Shown piece by piece: positions 12,010 through 23,138 of a stretch of 64,000 bases of DNA; within the stretch, counting starts at the first letter, position 1, and every line of letters starts with the position of its first letter. The position numbers and the translations under genes were made by a program. The notes beneath the pieces were generated by a model. That model saw nothing but the letters and a program-made list of their open reading frames with translations. It was not told where the DNA came from and searched no databases. The stretch spans positions 6,280,501 through 6,344,500 of the forward strand of contig WAID01000003.1 of assembly GCA_016584495.1 (NCBI GenBank). Reading direction: 5' to 3'. The DNA is from Celoporthe dispersa (Eukaryota > Ascomycota > Sordariomycetes > Diaporthales > Cryphonectriaceae).

Positions 12010-13771
12010 GATAGTCTGTCGGAGGGAAGGAGGGGTTTGGGAGGAAGGAGACGGGTTGCGCGAGGGGATGGAAGAAAGGTGGTGGTGGGTTTTGCTGGTA
12101 GGCGTTGGATGCGCGAGGTTAGTGACGCTAAGAATCTTCTGAAGCTGGCCGCGCGGACCAATAGGATCCGTTCCCTGCCAGGCGGCTAACCCCTGCCAGA
12201 CAGATCCCCTGGAGGGCTCACGATGGTATCTATAGCACATTCTATAACGTCACTAACGGTTGAAAAAACTATAAACAAAGTCTTTTTATTCTTCTAAAGA
12301 TGTCATCATGTATTTGATTCTCTAACGACTTTCGTCAAGGTTTGATAGGATGTTTTTGAAGACTTGACCGATTTCACAGCGTGTCAGCTGGTGCAAAGGA
12401 ATGGACGCGCTCAAAGCAGACACTTGATGATCGATGCTTGTTCACAGTTTGTGACTGCGTCTGCTGCAGCAAATCTTGACTCTCACCAGTGTGCCCTGTG
12501 TCCATAACATGCCAATCAGCTACAAGGCTATGTGGGCTTTGTACTTCTTCGTCGATGCCGTAATTTCTTCCATTACTTCTTCTCTTCTCCCTATGGAACG
12601 CGAGATTCTTGCTATCCGTGAAGATCAAATACAATCGAGAACTTGCGATGGGCTAGAGACCTGTCCAGCCTCTAACAAGGGAAACGGCTGTTGGTAGCTT
12701 TTCCACAACTGGTTCGAGACAGGCGCAATCAGACATCTCGGGCATCTCTGCCTTTTAGTCTACCTAGGCGCAACAGGAAATGAGCGAGAGGCCGGGCGAT
12801 ATTCTAAGCGTGATCCTGATTCCAGTCTGGGGACTCCAGCCATGAAGATCACCAAAGAAGAAAGAGAGCGGTCGAGACAACCCGGCCCGGCGCAGTATGC
12901 CTCGGTCTCGAAGCGTTTTACCCATGGGGTGAGCATTTGCGCGTCAGGATAGCTGCTGTTGATAAGGAACATAAAGCCAACGGGTAAATGAAGAAAATGG
13001 ATACTCAAATCTGCTCTATATATATATATATATTGGTTTCACTCTTTCTTTTTGTCTCCTAGTCCCGAACAAGACTGGCAAGAAATGCTGATTCAAATTG
13101 AGAGAGGGGGAAAAGGGGTCACATAGACACACCCACACACACACACACACAAAAAGAAAAAAAGGAAGTAGTTGTTTGAATGTATGGATCACATATAGTA
13201 CAAGTATACTTTGAGAAGTGTTCAGCATTCATTCATGCTGTGTGTTGTGTGTGATTCTTGGATCATGAGCTGGGGCTTGTGGTGCATGATGATTTATATG
13301 CACTGCTGGTCATCTTTGTCAGCAAGGTCGCACTTCTGCACCGAGCCTGTATCGTGCCGGGATCATTGCCACTCATTGGCCCCATGTCTCACCGGGTCTC
13401 CTTATCCACCCACGGCACCTTATTCCGACCTCGTTCAATATCTCCCATCGACATCATCAACGACTGCATCAGCCACCAGTGGTCAGGATCCTCCTCACTT
13501 CTGCTGCAGACTTGTTCCACCGCTGTAGGAACCTCCCTAAACCACACCCTCCCCGGCACACCTCCTCCTGACCGTGTCCATCCGAGCTCCAGCCCACGAC
13601 CTCGTCCAAACCAACAAGAACCCATCCTCGGACCATCGAGTATTGCACCCGAGCCCCCCCTACAGCCTGCTGCAGTTCGACCTTGTCCTTCCCAATCGCA
13701 GACAGTCGCCATCGTCGGCCGCATTTTGGCCTCGTCCAGCGTGGGAGCGACGAGGCCTGGATAGACACACC
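12010..13771. other. Divergent intergenic TIM8 / SGF73
   Basis: A 1.76-kb space between divergent start codons. It contains an (TA)n run at 13018–13033, a (CA)n run at 13134–13150 and several AT-rich patches; open frames of 60–80 codons have no recognisable content. The proximal 500 bp before 13772 is C/A-rich and probably the SGF73 promoter and leader. Confidence 0.5.
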
Positions 13772-15502
13772 ATGGGCGACGACCGCAAAGGTGAGTAATA
13801 CACGGTGGCGACGTGAAGGTGTAAGACGGGCGACGTTCCAGACTGACGCGTCTCCTCGGTCTAGACGATGAGGCCACCATCAAGGTCGCGTCCAAGAAGA
13901 ACCACTCAGGAAAACCCAAGGTGGGCGCCTTCAAACTGAAGGATAAGTTCCCGAAGATCAAGGAGCCCGGCGATTATGAGAGAGGCCACATTGTGGAAGG
14001 TCTGTGTACGCAGCTGAGAGCCCTCCCCACCCCCCCCCCCGTCATCGACCGCAGGTCCACTAACAGCCAGCCCGAGCAGACCAGAAGAAGTCCAAGGCCA
14101 GTGCTGCCGCGAATCGCGTACCGTCCCCGGGCCCTGCCGTCAACCACCTCGACGACCTCCCCCACGAGACTTTCACCAAAGGCATACCGTTGGCCGACTG
14201 CCCATCCCTGACCTCTTGCAAGTGGTGCAAGAAGAGTGTCCTGATGACGACCGCGGTGGAGCACATCAATGGGTGCCTGAGGATTAAGAAGGAGAAGGCC
14301 AACCGTAAGAAGGCTGCCCGGGAAGCCCGCGAGCGCGCCAAAGAGCAGGCCGCGCGCGAGGAGCGAGAGCGCCGCGCAGAAGCAGAGGGTATTACCCTGG
14401 CGCCGGAACCCGACAGTGACGATGATGAAGAAGAAGTAGAGAAGCCCGCCCCGGGCGGCAAGACGACAAAGAAGGCTGCTGGTAAGAAGGCCGGTGGTGG
14501 TGGTGGAGGAGGGGGAGGAGGAGGAGGTGGTGGTGGTGGTGGTGGTGGGGATGGGGACCCGAAGGGCAAGAAGAGGAAGCCCGAGGGAGAGCCCGATAAA
14601 GCCCCGAAGCCCAAGAAAAAGAAGGACGAACCGAAGCCCAAGGCGAAGCCAAAAGGTATGTTACCCAAAAACCACAATTTTGCAACGAAATCCATCTTCT
14701 AAAGATGGCTGGTCTCATTCGCATCTCCCCTTCCTATCTCCCCCCCTCTGTCTGGATTATCTCCAGCCACGAGCAGTGCCTCGTCCTTGCCAACCCATTT
14801 CTCTGACCCTCTGGCTAACCTTTGTAAATGATTAGGGCCTGTGGATGTTGAGAGACAATGTGGTGTGCCCCCTGCCCAATGGGCAGCCCTGTGCTAGGTC
14901 CCTGACATGCAAATCCCACAGCATGGGAGCCAAGCGGGCTGTGGCCGGACGGTCTCTCCCATACGACATGCTGCTGGCTGCGTATCAGAAGAAGAACCAG
15001 GCTCGCCAGCAGAGTAAGTGGTGTTCATGTACTGCTCCGACCGCCCAGATTCTGACTGTCAACCTGCAGAGGCCGCTCTGGATGCCAATGCTCCCATCGA
15101 GGAGGAGGACGATCCCAACGCCGGTCCCGTCGACTCGGACGAGGAGTACAACGCCGTCATGAGCTCGCTCAGGAAGTGGAACCCGCAGCCCGTCGTGCCG
15201 CAGCCCCAGCTCAACTTTCTTAAGAGGGAGACGCAGCTTGTGCGGCTGCGCCACGCAATCGATGCCGCCACAGACAACGGCCGCAAGAGTATCTTCAAGG
15301 TCAGGGGCTACGGCGCGCAACGCCTACCTCCCGGCCACCCTGGCCACCGGCCCCCGTTCCTATGCTGCCCGGTCTGGACGCTCCCGGCGAGGAGGACGAA
15401 GACCTGTCAATGCTGGGAGGCGGCGTGCCTGGCAGCGCCCTGTCGGCTACCTTTACGCCTATGACGCAGCAAAGACAGCTCTCGGTGGGTGGCCCAGCTT
15501 AA
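13772..15502 (+). CDS. SGF73: SAGA deubiquitinase-module subunit Sgf73 (ataxin-7 family), frame-broken
   Basis: Anchors the Ubp8 deubiquitinase module to SAGA in the nucleus (H2B deubiquitination, transcription and mRNA export). Exons: 13772–13790, 13865–13999, 14080–14655, 14836–15013 and 15070–15502; about 446 residues. Visible parts in order are VGAFKLKDKFPKIKEPGDYE, a zinc finger (SCKWCKKSVLMTTAVEHINGC), a charged coiled coil (KKAAREARERAKEQAAREE), an acidic patch, a run of more than 15 glycines (about 14493–14548), a Lys/Pro-rich basic stretch, and the SCA7 domain (NGQPCARSLTCKSHSMGAKR, SLPYDMLLAAYQKKNQ). Two breaks: an extra C in C5 at 14868–14872 inside the SCA7 domain (RQCGVPLPNGQ expected), and a probable missing base near 15340–15352, after which PMLPGLDAPGEEDEDLSML continues to TAA. 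Phases of all exons agree when both are discounted. Confidence 0.9.
14493..14549 (+). repeat. GGT/GGA triplet repeat encoding poly-Gly in SGF73
   Basis: Uninterrupted GGN triplets (mostly GGT with a GGA block) inside SGF73 exon 3, encoding a long glycine run between the acidic and basic regions. Probably length-variable between strains. Confidence 0.85.
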
Positions 15503-16440
15503 TCATCGGCGGATTAGGGTGAGGGCGACTGCAAGCCTGTGCTGGGCAGTGGAATGCTGTATTCGGGATCGCATGGTGTTGGGAGTTCGGAATGATTTGT
15601 TGCCCAAGTATGATTCCCCAATTTGATGAGGACGGTGTGGTGTTCACGAATCATTCCTGCAACAGGCATGCTAGGACGGCTACTACGGAAAGGGACACAC
15701 GATTACGCACTCTGGTTGTTCTGATTTATGGGCTTCTTCCCTTGTTCTGTCACCCTTTCCTCGTGCTTCGGGTTTCTTCTCACTTCATCAGGAGATATCA
15801 AAGACTCGGGCGAATATCAGGGGTATTGAGTAATGGCAGCGTGATCTTGATCGTCAAAGAGAGCACTTATCACCTGCCTGTTAACCCATGGAGAGTGTCT
15901 TCAGGGATTGTAGAACATCCCACGAGCTTGGGGACCTCGCAAGACAAATTGTGTTTATAGGCCTGCCATGTATTTTCACTACTACAATTGTACAATGTAC
16001 GTAGAGCCTGGCAGGGGCTGCTCCCCTGACAATCCGGGGTAGACCCACTCAACTGCAGCAGCCGAGGCTGGCCCCAGGCGGGATGACGTCGACCTTGATT
16101 GCGCTTTGTCTCGTGCGAACAGAAACAGAAGAAAGCGAAAAGGATCGTGGCGAAACGAATCATTCAGCCCCATCCATTCATTACAGCCGTTAAGAGACCG
16201 ACGAGCCCTCTGTTCCGTACGCTTGGCAATTGAAAAGCCGTTCAAGAGCGCGCCTTGAGGACCCTCGCGCTGTACCAAAGAGGCACCCGTGTTCGCGCCC
16301 CCAAAACCGCCGCCCGTCTCACCGCATGCGATCCGATCAAGCTTGCTGCAGGAGAAGCCCGAGCCGCCATCACCACCGTCTGATCTGCGTGCTCGTCCAC
16401 AACCACACATACTCACCTGGCCGGCCCGGGGCGGCACAAG
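15503..16440. other. Intergenic SGF73 to ANT1-like gene
   Basis: A 938-base spacer between two plus-strand genes. No gene seen. An ACAATTGTACAATGTACGT stretch lies near 15983. The last few hundred bases probably hold the promoter and leader of the carrier gene. Confidence 0.5.
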
Positions 16441-17724
16441 ATGCCGGCAGACAAGTTCCTCCCGGCCATAGGCCACGCCGTGTCCGGTGCGGTCGGGACG
16501 GCGATCTCGACAACGGCGACATACCCGCTGGACCTGGTCAACACCCGCCTCAAGGTCCAGCGGGCCATCGCCCCGACCGAGCAGTACGATGGCCTCCTCG
16601 ACGCCTTTGCGAAGATCTACGAGCGGGAGGGTGGCCTAGGGGCGTTCTATGCGGGTCTTGGGTCGGATGTCGGCAAGAGTGTTGCTGTATGACTACAATC
16701 TATACATACACCTACTCCCCCCTGGCAGCAGGATGGGGCGAACGCTAACCGTGTTTCTCCTCCTCCTCTCTCTCTTACAGGACAGTTTCTCTTCTTCCTC
16801 TTCTACACATGGTTCCGCTCCCGCCGCTCCCGAGCCAACAGCCGCCGCCCCCCCGCGTGGGAAGAGCTCGCCGTGGGCGCTGCAGCAGGGGCCTGCGCGC
16901 GCCTCTTCACCACGCCCATCAGCACCGTGGTGACGCGAAAACAGACCGCCTCGCTCATCACAGTAGACGAGGCTAAGCATGTCACCGGCGGGGTTACCAG
17001 CGCAGACCTCTCGTTCGCGGAGGTGTTGCACGTCATTCGGGCCGAGAGGGGCCTCCTAGGCCTGTGGTCCGGGTACAGCGCCACCCTGGTGCTGACGCTG
17101 AACCCGAGCGTCACTTTTTACCTGCAGCACGCACTGAAGAAGGCGCTCGTGGACAGGGGGCGCGGGGTCGGCGATGGCGGCGCCATGACGTTCCTGGTCG
17201 CGGCGCTGAGCAAAGTTGTCGCCACGGCAGCAACATATCCGTTTAATATCGGCAAGGCGAGGATGCAAGTGTCTGCGCCGGACAGTCCGAGGTCGGAGAC
17301 GCCGTTGTCACGGGAGATGGAGGATGTCATGGTGTCGTCGTCGGCGAAACGAGAACACAGCCTAGCCAGGTCCATCAGCCGGCGCCTGTACCGCCTGTGT
17401 GGGGACAATATATTCGCGACCATCGTGCAGACAGCGAGGGCTGAGGGTGTCTCGGCCTTGTATGATGGCCTGACCGGTGAGCTGCTCAAGGCCTTCTTCA
17501 ACCACGGGACGACAATGCTGTCCAAGGACATTGTCCACGGGTTGCTCGTCCGGCTGTATTTTTTCACATTGGCGATCATCCAGAGATCGTCGACCTCGCA
17601 GGTCCTGCTCTCGAGACTGTCCAGCAGGAAGAATGGAGAGGGATCCAGAAACAGGCTGATGAGGGGAGCTCTTGCCGTGGGCCTCGTGGGGTGGGCTCGG
17701 AAGAATATGATTTTGACCAGATAG
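16441..17724 (+). CDS. ANT1: Peroxisomal adenine nucleotide carrier (Ant1/PMP47-like)
   Basis: Mitochondrial-carrier-family protein most like fungal peroxisomal Ant1/PMP47 carriers, which import ATP into peroxisomes for fatty-acid activation. Exon 1 is 16441–16686 and exon 2 starts at 16786 if the acceptor GGACAG is used; about 394 residues. Three carrier repeats are seen with signature starts at YPLDLVNTRL, TPISTVVTRKQ and YPFNIGKARMQ. After the second repeat comes NPSVTFYLQHALK. Between the third signature and RLYRLCGDNI lies a Ser-rich insertion typical of the fungal members. The exon 1/2 join is uncertain: the first acceptor (TACAG, 16776–16780) would add ADSF, which I expect in the family, but only if one base is missing in the following T3 run. 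Assignment to peroxisome rather than mitochondrion is by resemblance. Confidence 0.82.
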
Positions 17725-17883
17725 CAGGCAGAGTGCCGGGCTGGCGGCCCAAAACTTATTGAGAGAACAAAAAAAAAAAAGAATAAAGATACTAAAGAGG
17801 CTGGAGAAGATATGATGGACCAGGAAGTATGGCGGGTTCAGATGGTGATGAGCTCTCTCTCTCTCTTCTGCTACCGATCCATG

Positions 17884-19157
17884 TCAGCACTGGAAGGCTG
17901 TCCCCGACCTCTTCACCTCGTTCACCCCGCCAGCCGAGAAACCCGTGCCATCACTCTTCAGCTCAACAAGGCCCGGGCGTATCTTCTCCTTGTCTTTTTT
18001 GTTATCGCTCTTCTTCGGCGGTCGCTCCGTGACATCCTCATCGCATGTATAGCACCGCACCGTGTCAGGGCCGTCCACGTCGTCCGGGTGAGCGTGAGGA
18101 TCCGCACGGCCCGGCGGCTTCATGAACTGGCCCGTGCAGGCCTTGCAGAGCACATGGCCACAGGGCTTGGCAAGCATCGCCCTGGAGGAGTTAGTCAGGG
18201 CCTTCTTGCAGCTGGGGCATATCCTCGTCTTGGCCTTGGCGTCCTTGGATGACTCCTCCTCGGCGAAGCTGATCGTCACCAGCATGTGCAGGGGAGTACG
18301 CGTGGGGGCTGTTGTCCTGCGACGACGGACACACGGGTGAGGTCTTGACCTTCTTCTTGATCTCGTGCAGCTTGTCCTTGGTGTTTGAGGTCGGGACAAC
18401 CGAGGGCACCCAAAAGGATGGCAGGGACGGTTTCGAGTTCTGCAAATGCAGGTGTCAGCGGTCCAGCCCTGAGACACAGACACCACAGCGCGCCGGGAAA
18501 TCCGCACGAAAAGAAACACACCTTCTCATCCTCGATGGCCCTCCGTGCCTTCGCGCGGTCGTCCTCGGCATGCCGCGCGACCTCCTCCTCGTCAAGCGCA
18601 AACTTGCGCTTCGCACCCCTCCTCGCCTCGCCGCCCACCTCGTCTGCGGCAGCCGTCGGCTCCACCGTCCTCCCGCCACCGCCACCAACATCAAATCCGG
18701 CCTGCACAAGCTCAAACTCCCGCACCGCCCTCGCCCGCGCCTCCTCGTCGCCCCGCGCCCTCGCCTCAGCAGCCTCCTTCTCCTCCAGCTCGCGCGCCTT
18801 CTCGGTGCGCCTGATCTCCTTCTTCTGCGCCAGGATGTTGCTCAGGGCGCACTCGCGACAGAAGATGTGGCCCAGCGCACAGGCGACGGGGTCGACGGCC
18901 TGGCCCAGGCACAGCGAGCACGAGCCGAAGGGGAGGAAGGAGTCGCGGCTCAGGCGGGCGGAGGAGGCGGACCAGGCAGACTTGGCCATCGCCCGCTCGT
19001 GGGAGGTGAAGACGGGCCGGGAGGTGTTTCTTTTGCCTGCGCTGTTAGATCGTGACGTTCTCTCTTCCTCTCCCTCTCTCTCTCTTTTCTTTTTTTAGGA
19101 AGGGGGGGTGAGAGAATCGAGAAGAGGGGGGGATTTTGGGGACGTACTGTGTGACAT
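17884..19157 (-). CDS. NOSIP-like RING/U-box protein, frame-broken
   Basis: Homologue of the NOS-interacting-protein family, RING/U-box-type putative ubiquitin ligases associated in eukaryotes with spliceosomes. Exons: 19157–19148 (MSH), 19036–18522 and 18439–17884; about 359 residues. The start MSHSKRNTSRPVFTSHERAM is diagnostic of the family. It is followed by an N-terminal Cys/His cluster (CSLC…DPVACALGHIFCREC), a Lys/Glu/Ala-rich coiled coil, PSFWVPSVVPTSNTKDK, and a C-terminal zinc module (CPSCKKAL…CGHVLCKAC…CYTCDED). An extra base in the G4 run 18291–18294 (C4 on the coding strand) separates NSPHAYS from LHMLVTISFAEEESS. The gene is tail-to-tail with the carrier (159 bp) and divergent to NNF1 (405 bp). 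Confidence 0.88.
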
Positions 19158-19562
19158 TGTGGCTAGATTATGTGATTATCTCGGAGAATAAGAGACAAGT
19201 GATCCCAGAGAGACCTTCCCGGAGGTCTTCGGCTTTGTCGTTCTCAGTTGAGTCGTGAAATTGTCTCCTGCGACGTTGTTGAAAGTTACAACTTGCGAGC
19301 TCCGAGGTTGACGACAACGGCACACAGCGGGAAACTAGTCGGGTATTACATAAGCAGTTTTATCCCGATAACGACGCGTCTCACCGCGTCGTCCATCATC
19401 TGGAGCCAACTTTTTTCAACCTCGACAACCAGCAGCACCACGCACGCCTTTTGCATCACCGATCTGCGCACGACGGGCCAGAAGGCAGCCAGATGGGCAA
19501 TATAGCAGGATAGGACCGATCACCAGAGCCCTCCACAAGAGCTGAGCAGAACGACAAACCCA
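19158..19562. promoter_or_regulatory. Divergent promoter region, NOSIP-like gene / NNF1
   Basis: A 405-bp space between divergent start codons. No individual element is recognised; its role is inferred from geometry. Confidence 0.5.
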
Positions 19563-20400
19563 ATGACCATGGCAGCCGAGGCCCAAGTCCCGCAGCCACA
19601 GCGCGACAGCGCTTCCCCCTGCCGACGACAACAACCATACACCGTCATCCACACAAGAACAACAACAAGAACAACGGGAAGAGACCACCACCACTCCGAC
19701 CTCCCCACCCCTACCAGCCCGCCACACGGCCACAACCCGAGGCCCCCGAGCCCAACGCCTCCAAGAATCCTTCGACGCGGCCCTGGCGCGCACCCTCGCC
19801 AAGATCTCCCCCGACAACTTCGGCTCCTGCTACCCGACCCTCGCCTCCAGCGCGCCGCACGTCCTGCGCCAGGTCCAGCGCGGCATGGTCGACCGCCTGG
19901 GCCAGCTGTGCGCCGCCGAGTTTGCCAAGGTCCTGGAGCGGTATGCCGTCGTGCCGCGGCTGAACGAGCTCGAGGCGCTGGCGGGCGACGCGGAGCTGCG
20001 GCGGCGGGCGGCGGCGGCGGCTGACAGAGGAGGGCAGAGGGGAAAGGGCAAGGGTAAAGGCAGGGAGGGCGCGGCGGAGGAAGGAGAGGACGCAGGGAGG
20101 GCCAAGAACCCCGTCCCGCCGCATCTGCTGCCGGCCGGCGCGGTGCTGGCCGCACACCTCGCGCCGCACCTCGCGAGCCAGCAGAGCCAGCTCAACGCCC
20201 GGCTGCAGAACACGCAGGCCGCCAACGTTGTGCTGTGGGAGGAGGTCCAGGCGCAGAGGGCCGAGGTCGAGGGCTTGCTGGCGTCGCTGGAGGCGGCGCT
20301 GGCGGATGTGGACGGCGCCTCGGGCCTGATGGAGGGGGTGCCGGCTGAGGCGTTGGCGGTGGAGAGCCGGGCCCTGGAGGTCGAGATGGCGGATGCGTGA
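19563..20400 (+). CDS. NNF1: Kinetochore MIND/MIS12-complex subunit Nnf1, frame-broken
   Basis: Nnf1 (PMF1 in animals) links CENP-C and centromeric chromatin to the Ndc80 complex as part of MIND. A single exon; about 278 residues. The N-terminal 70 residues are polar (QEQQQEQ, TTTTPTS). The conserved region is RAQRLQESFDAALARTLAKI, FGSCYPTLA, VQRGMVDRLGQLCAAEF and LERYAVVPRLNELEAL, followed by NPVPPHLLPAGAVLAAHLAP and a C-terminal coiled coil (QLNARLQNTQAANVVLWEEV…). ATG at 19563 (or 19569) opens a frame that runs into the conserved frame only if one base of the C5 run at 19615–19619 is discounted. An Ala/Gly/Lys-rich insert (about 20010–20100) interrupts the conserved part. Confidence 0.87.
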
Positions 20401-21170
20401 GCGGGGACCGAGGTGTGACAAGAGCTGGAGGAGGGCTGCGCTGAGGGCTGCGCTTGGCCCTCCTATAGCTGCACATATATAGATAGGAGTAGGATGGAGC
20501 GTGCTGGCCTGCGGAGCAGCACCTGACAGCCTGCAAGGGCTGTGATGGAACAGACCCATGAGCATCATGACTTCTACGACGGATATACCAGGCGTTGGTG
20601 GGGGCTCTTTTTTTTTTTTTTTTTAGGAAAAGAAAAGAAGTCGGGCAAAGATGATGATGATACCTATATGAGGACAGTCTTATATACATAAATTGACCTC
20701 TCCTCCTCTCTGTCCGCGGTTTTTCTCTCATCAGCCATCGACGCGTTAAGAGAAACCTGAAAATGCTGGCTGTCTTTCGGCACAGAATGGTCGTCGCCGC
20801 TCTCGCAAGCCTCATGCTTTCTTCCCACACTTTCGACATGCTAAGAGGTATATCATAAATAAATAAAAAATAAATAAGAGCAATGCCAGGCCATTGCCCC
20901 TCGGAACGCCGAACCACAAAGGGTCAAATGCATGAGACTAATGCAACCATTTTCGCTGCCAATGACCCACGTGATTGATGATTTCCACATGATGAGATGG
21001 GATATATATGTACGTGTATAATTGTGATGTGATGGTGAGTGGACGGGTAAGGTTTTGTGAAGAGAGACGGGGAGAGAGGGGGAGAGAGAGTGTGTGGGAG
21101 AGAGATATATGTAGGAGGAGGAGGTGGAGGTGGAGGTGGTGGTGGTGGTGGTGGTTGTTGTAAATTAATG
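20401..21170. other. Convergent 3' spacer NNF1 / PH-domain gene
   Basis: A 770-base spacer between convergent genes. It holds a T18 tract (20609–20626), and a purine-rich GA/GGA/GGT run (about 21060–21157) just downstream of the PH gene's stop codon. No gene seen. Confidence 0.55.
21117..21157. repeat. GGA/GGT trinucleotide repeat
   Basis: Continuous GGA then GGT triplets in the 3' untranslated region of the PH-domain gene. Confidence 0.85.
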
Positions 21171-22504
21171 TCATATACGCCGGTTGTCAGCATGTATGAC
21201 CTGCCAAGGACCCCAGAATTCGGGCTCGCCATAGGATGGAGGTTGGACCCGTGACATCTGGCCTGTGGACCAGTCGATGTGCCACCTCTGACCCTTGAAG
21301 ATGACAAAGTTGGACTTGCGTGGGCTCTTGAACAGCAGCACCGCATAGCACAGCTTAGCATAGACCATGTCGTGCGTGGTGGACCACAGGTGCCGCGGTC
21401 TCCACTTGCCCGTCTCGGGTTCCAGGTCCTCATTAGCCTGGGACGACGTCGAGAGTCGGTTGACCGACGACTCGTTGTGTGATGTTGTGTGGTGGAAGTT
21501 GCCTGGGGACTGTGTGACGGGCGACCCGTCGAAGATTCCCGGCCCATTGTGGGTGATGTCGACGCCCAACGGCCCGTCGCCCGGCATGGCTTCCGAGTCA
21601 AGAGGTGAGACGGGCACTGAGCCGAAGGAATCCCATATCTCTCCGCCGCCGGTCCCTTGCGTCCCGAACTGGCCGCGGAGCCACCGTAGTCTCTGTATGC
21701 GTGGTATGCTCTGGTCCCGAGGGAAGTCGCGCTCGTCAATCGGGATCGCCACGTCTATGGCGGCGAAGAGGCACTCGAGCCACTTGACGAAGGTCACCAG
21801 CTCCACACACGAGATGAGAAACTGGTCCGTCTCCGCCCTGATGCGGATAACGTAGCGGCGCCTGCGACCTTGATGTCAGACCTCTGTATGTGCAGGACAC
21901 CCCCAAGGGCGATATATGAGGGTACCAATCGGGGGCGATGGCGACTCACTTGTGATAATCAGCGGCTATACCCACGTCGGCATGCTGCAGGCTGTAGCTG
22001 CGCTCCAGTGATCCCTTTTTCAGCCACGAGGGGTTGTCCGGCTTCACGTCGGGACCGTGCATGCGGTTCTTGCCCCAGCCGAAATCCTTCTTCTTGGCCG
22101 AGTAGATGTGCAGTGCTGTCCCGTGTAGCACGACGAACATGGTACGCCAGTTTCTGTACTCGGCCCTCTTGACGGCATCCTCGATCTCCATCTTCATCTG
22201 GAAGACGTTCTCCATGTGGACGTCGCAGTAGTACCCGGGCAGGTTCTCCTGGTCCGTCAGCACGCTCTCGTCCATGACGGCCTCCTTGCCCTTCCGCGAC
22301 GGCTCCCTTCGTACGCCCCGTGTGTGGCGGCATGGTAGGCTGGCGGCATGGGCGGCTGCGCGAAGGTCATGACCTGCTCGTAGAAGTATCCTCCTCCATC
22401 GACAGGCGGCGCACCGGCCGGTTGTCGATGGGCGCCAGCTCCAACGCATGGTTGAAGACGTCGGAGGTGGCGGAGGAGTTATCGTCGGAGTCACTGGAAT
22501 CCAT
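21171..22504 (-). CDS. Fungal PH-domain protein, frame-broken at 5' end
   Basis: Pleckstrin-homology protein of a family conserved in filamentous fungi (YHR131C-like); function unknown, probably membrane or phosphoinositide associated. Exon 1 is 22504–21950 and exon 2 is 21861–21171, with an 88-nt intron (GTGAGT…GCAG). The PH fold spans LPGYYCDVHMENVFQMKMEI, NWRTMFVVLHGTALHIYS, GIAADYHKRRYVIRIRAETD and VELVTFVKWLECLFAAIDVA. It is followed by IDERDFPRDQSIPRIQRLRW, a polar linker and a conserved C-terminal part (YAKLCYAVLLFKSPRKSNFV, QRWHIDWSTG). In exon 1, MDSSDSDDNSS…FNHALELAPIDN, GGGYFYEQVMTFAQPPMPP and KGKEAVMDES lie in three frames, so two single-base losses are inferred (about 22398–22425 and 22296–22318). 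About 415 residues once both are allowed for. Confidence 0.8.
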
Positions 22505-23090
22505 GGCCGGTGTGAGGACCACTATGGATCCACCGTGAACGCCGAAGGTGTGTAGGAGGATAGCCGCCCTTTTCCCCTCGTTTCTACTTGGTTTTTCTCT
22601 TTTTTTTTTTCGTTCTTTCTTCTTTCTTTCCTTTCTCCCCCCTCTCTTCTCGTTGTTTTAGTTCCTCCTTTCCCTCTTGAGGCGCCAATCCACCATTATC
22701 AGACACCTCATGCGAGGATGAGGAGACGGTACCAGTTTGCCTGCCTGCCTCCTCAATCCCCCACACACCCACCGCTGACCGGGCCGAGACGTGAGAGTAT
22801 TGTCTTCCCTCCAACTGTGTTTAGATCCCTAGCCGGGTCGTCGTTGGGGAAGTAAAGATGCCAGATGTCAAGTCCACTTTCGAAACCAGAGACCTTTCCA
22901 CAACATGTGGCCGATGGTGAGATGGGATGAAGCCGTTTTCCGATCTCGTCAGGTCGAGCTGCGGTCCTGGAGATGAGGTGTCGAGGTGCCAACCAGCCAG
23001 CCCCAGGCGGGTGATCACTCTTACTTTTTGTCTTGTGGGACGTGAGACGTGACAAATTCCAAAGGCTGACTGACTGCAAGCACGCGCATG

Positions 23091-23106
23091 CACACACGCA
23101 CACACG

Positions 23107-23138
<32 letters not shown>
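23091..23138. repeat. (CA)n–(GA)n compound microsatellite
   Basis: Alternating CA with a few CG interruptions turns directly into GA repeats. Confidence 0.9.

Noticed and set aside
12760..13008. 82-codon minus-strand frame between TIM8 and SGF73
   Set aside because: No conserved pattern and no splice context.
15238..15522. Arg-rich frame at the SGF73 3' end (RNAYLPATLATGPRSYAARS)
   Set aside because: The frame ending PMLPGLDAPGEEDEDLSML is acidic and follows the family's KVRGYGAQRLPPGHP more sensibly; the Arg-rich frame looks like a shadow.
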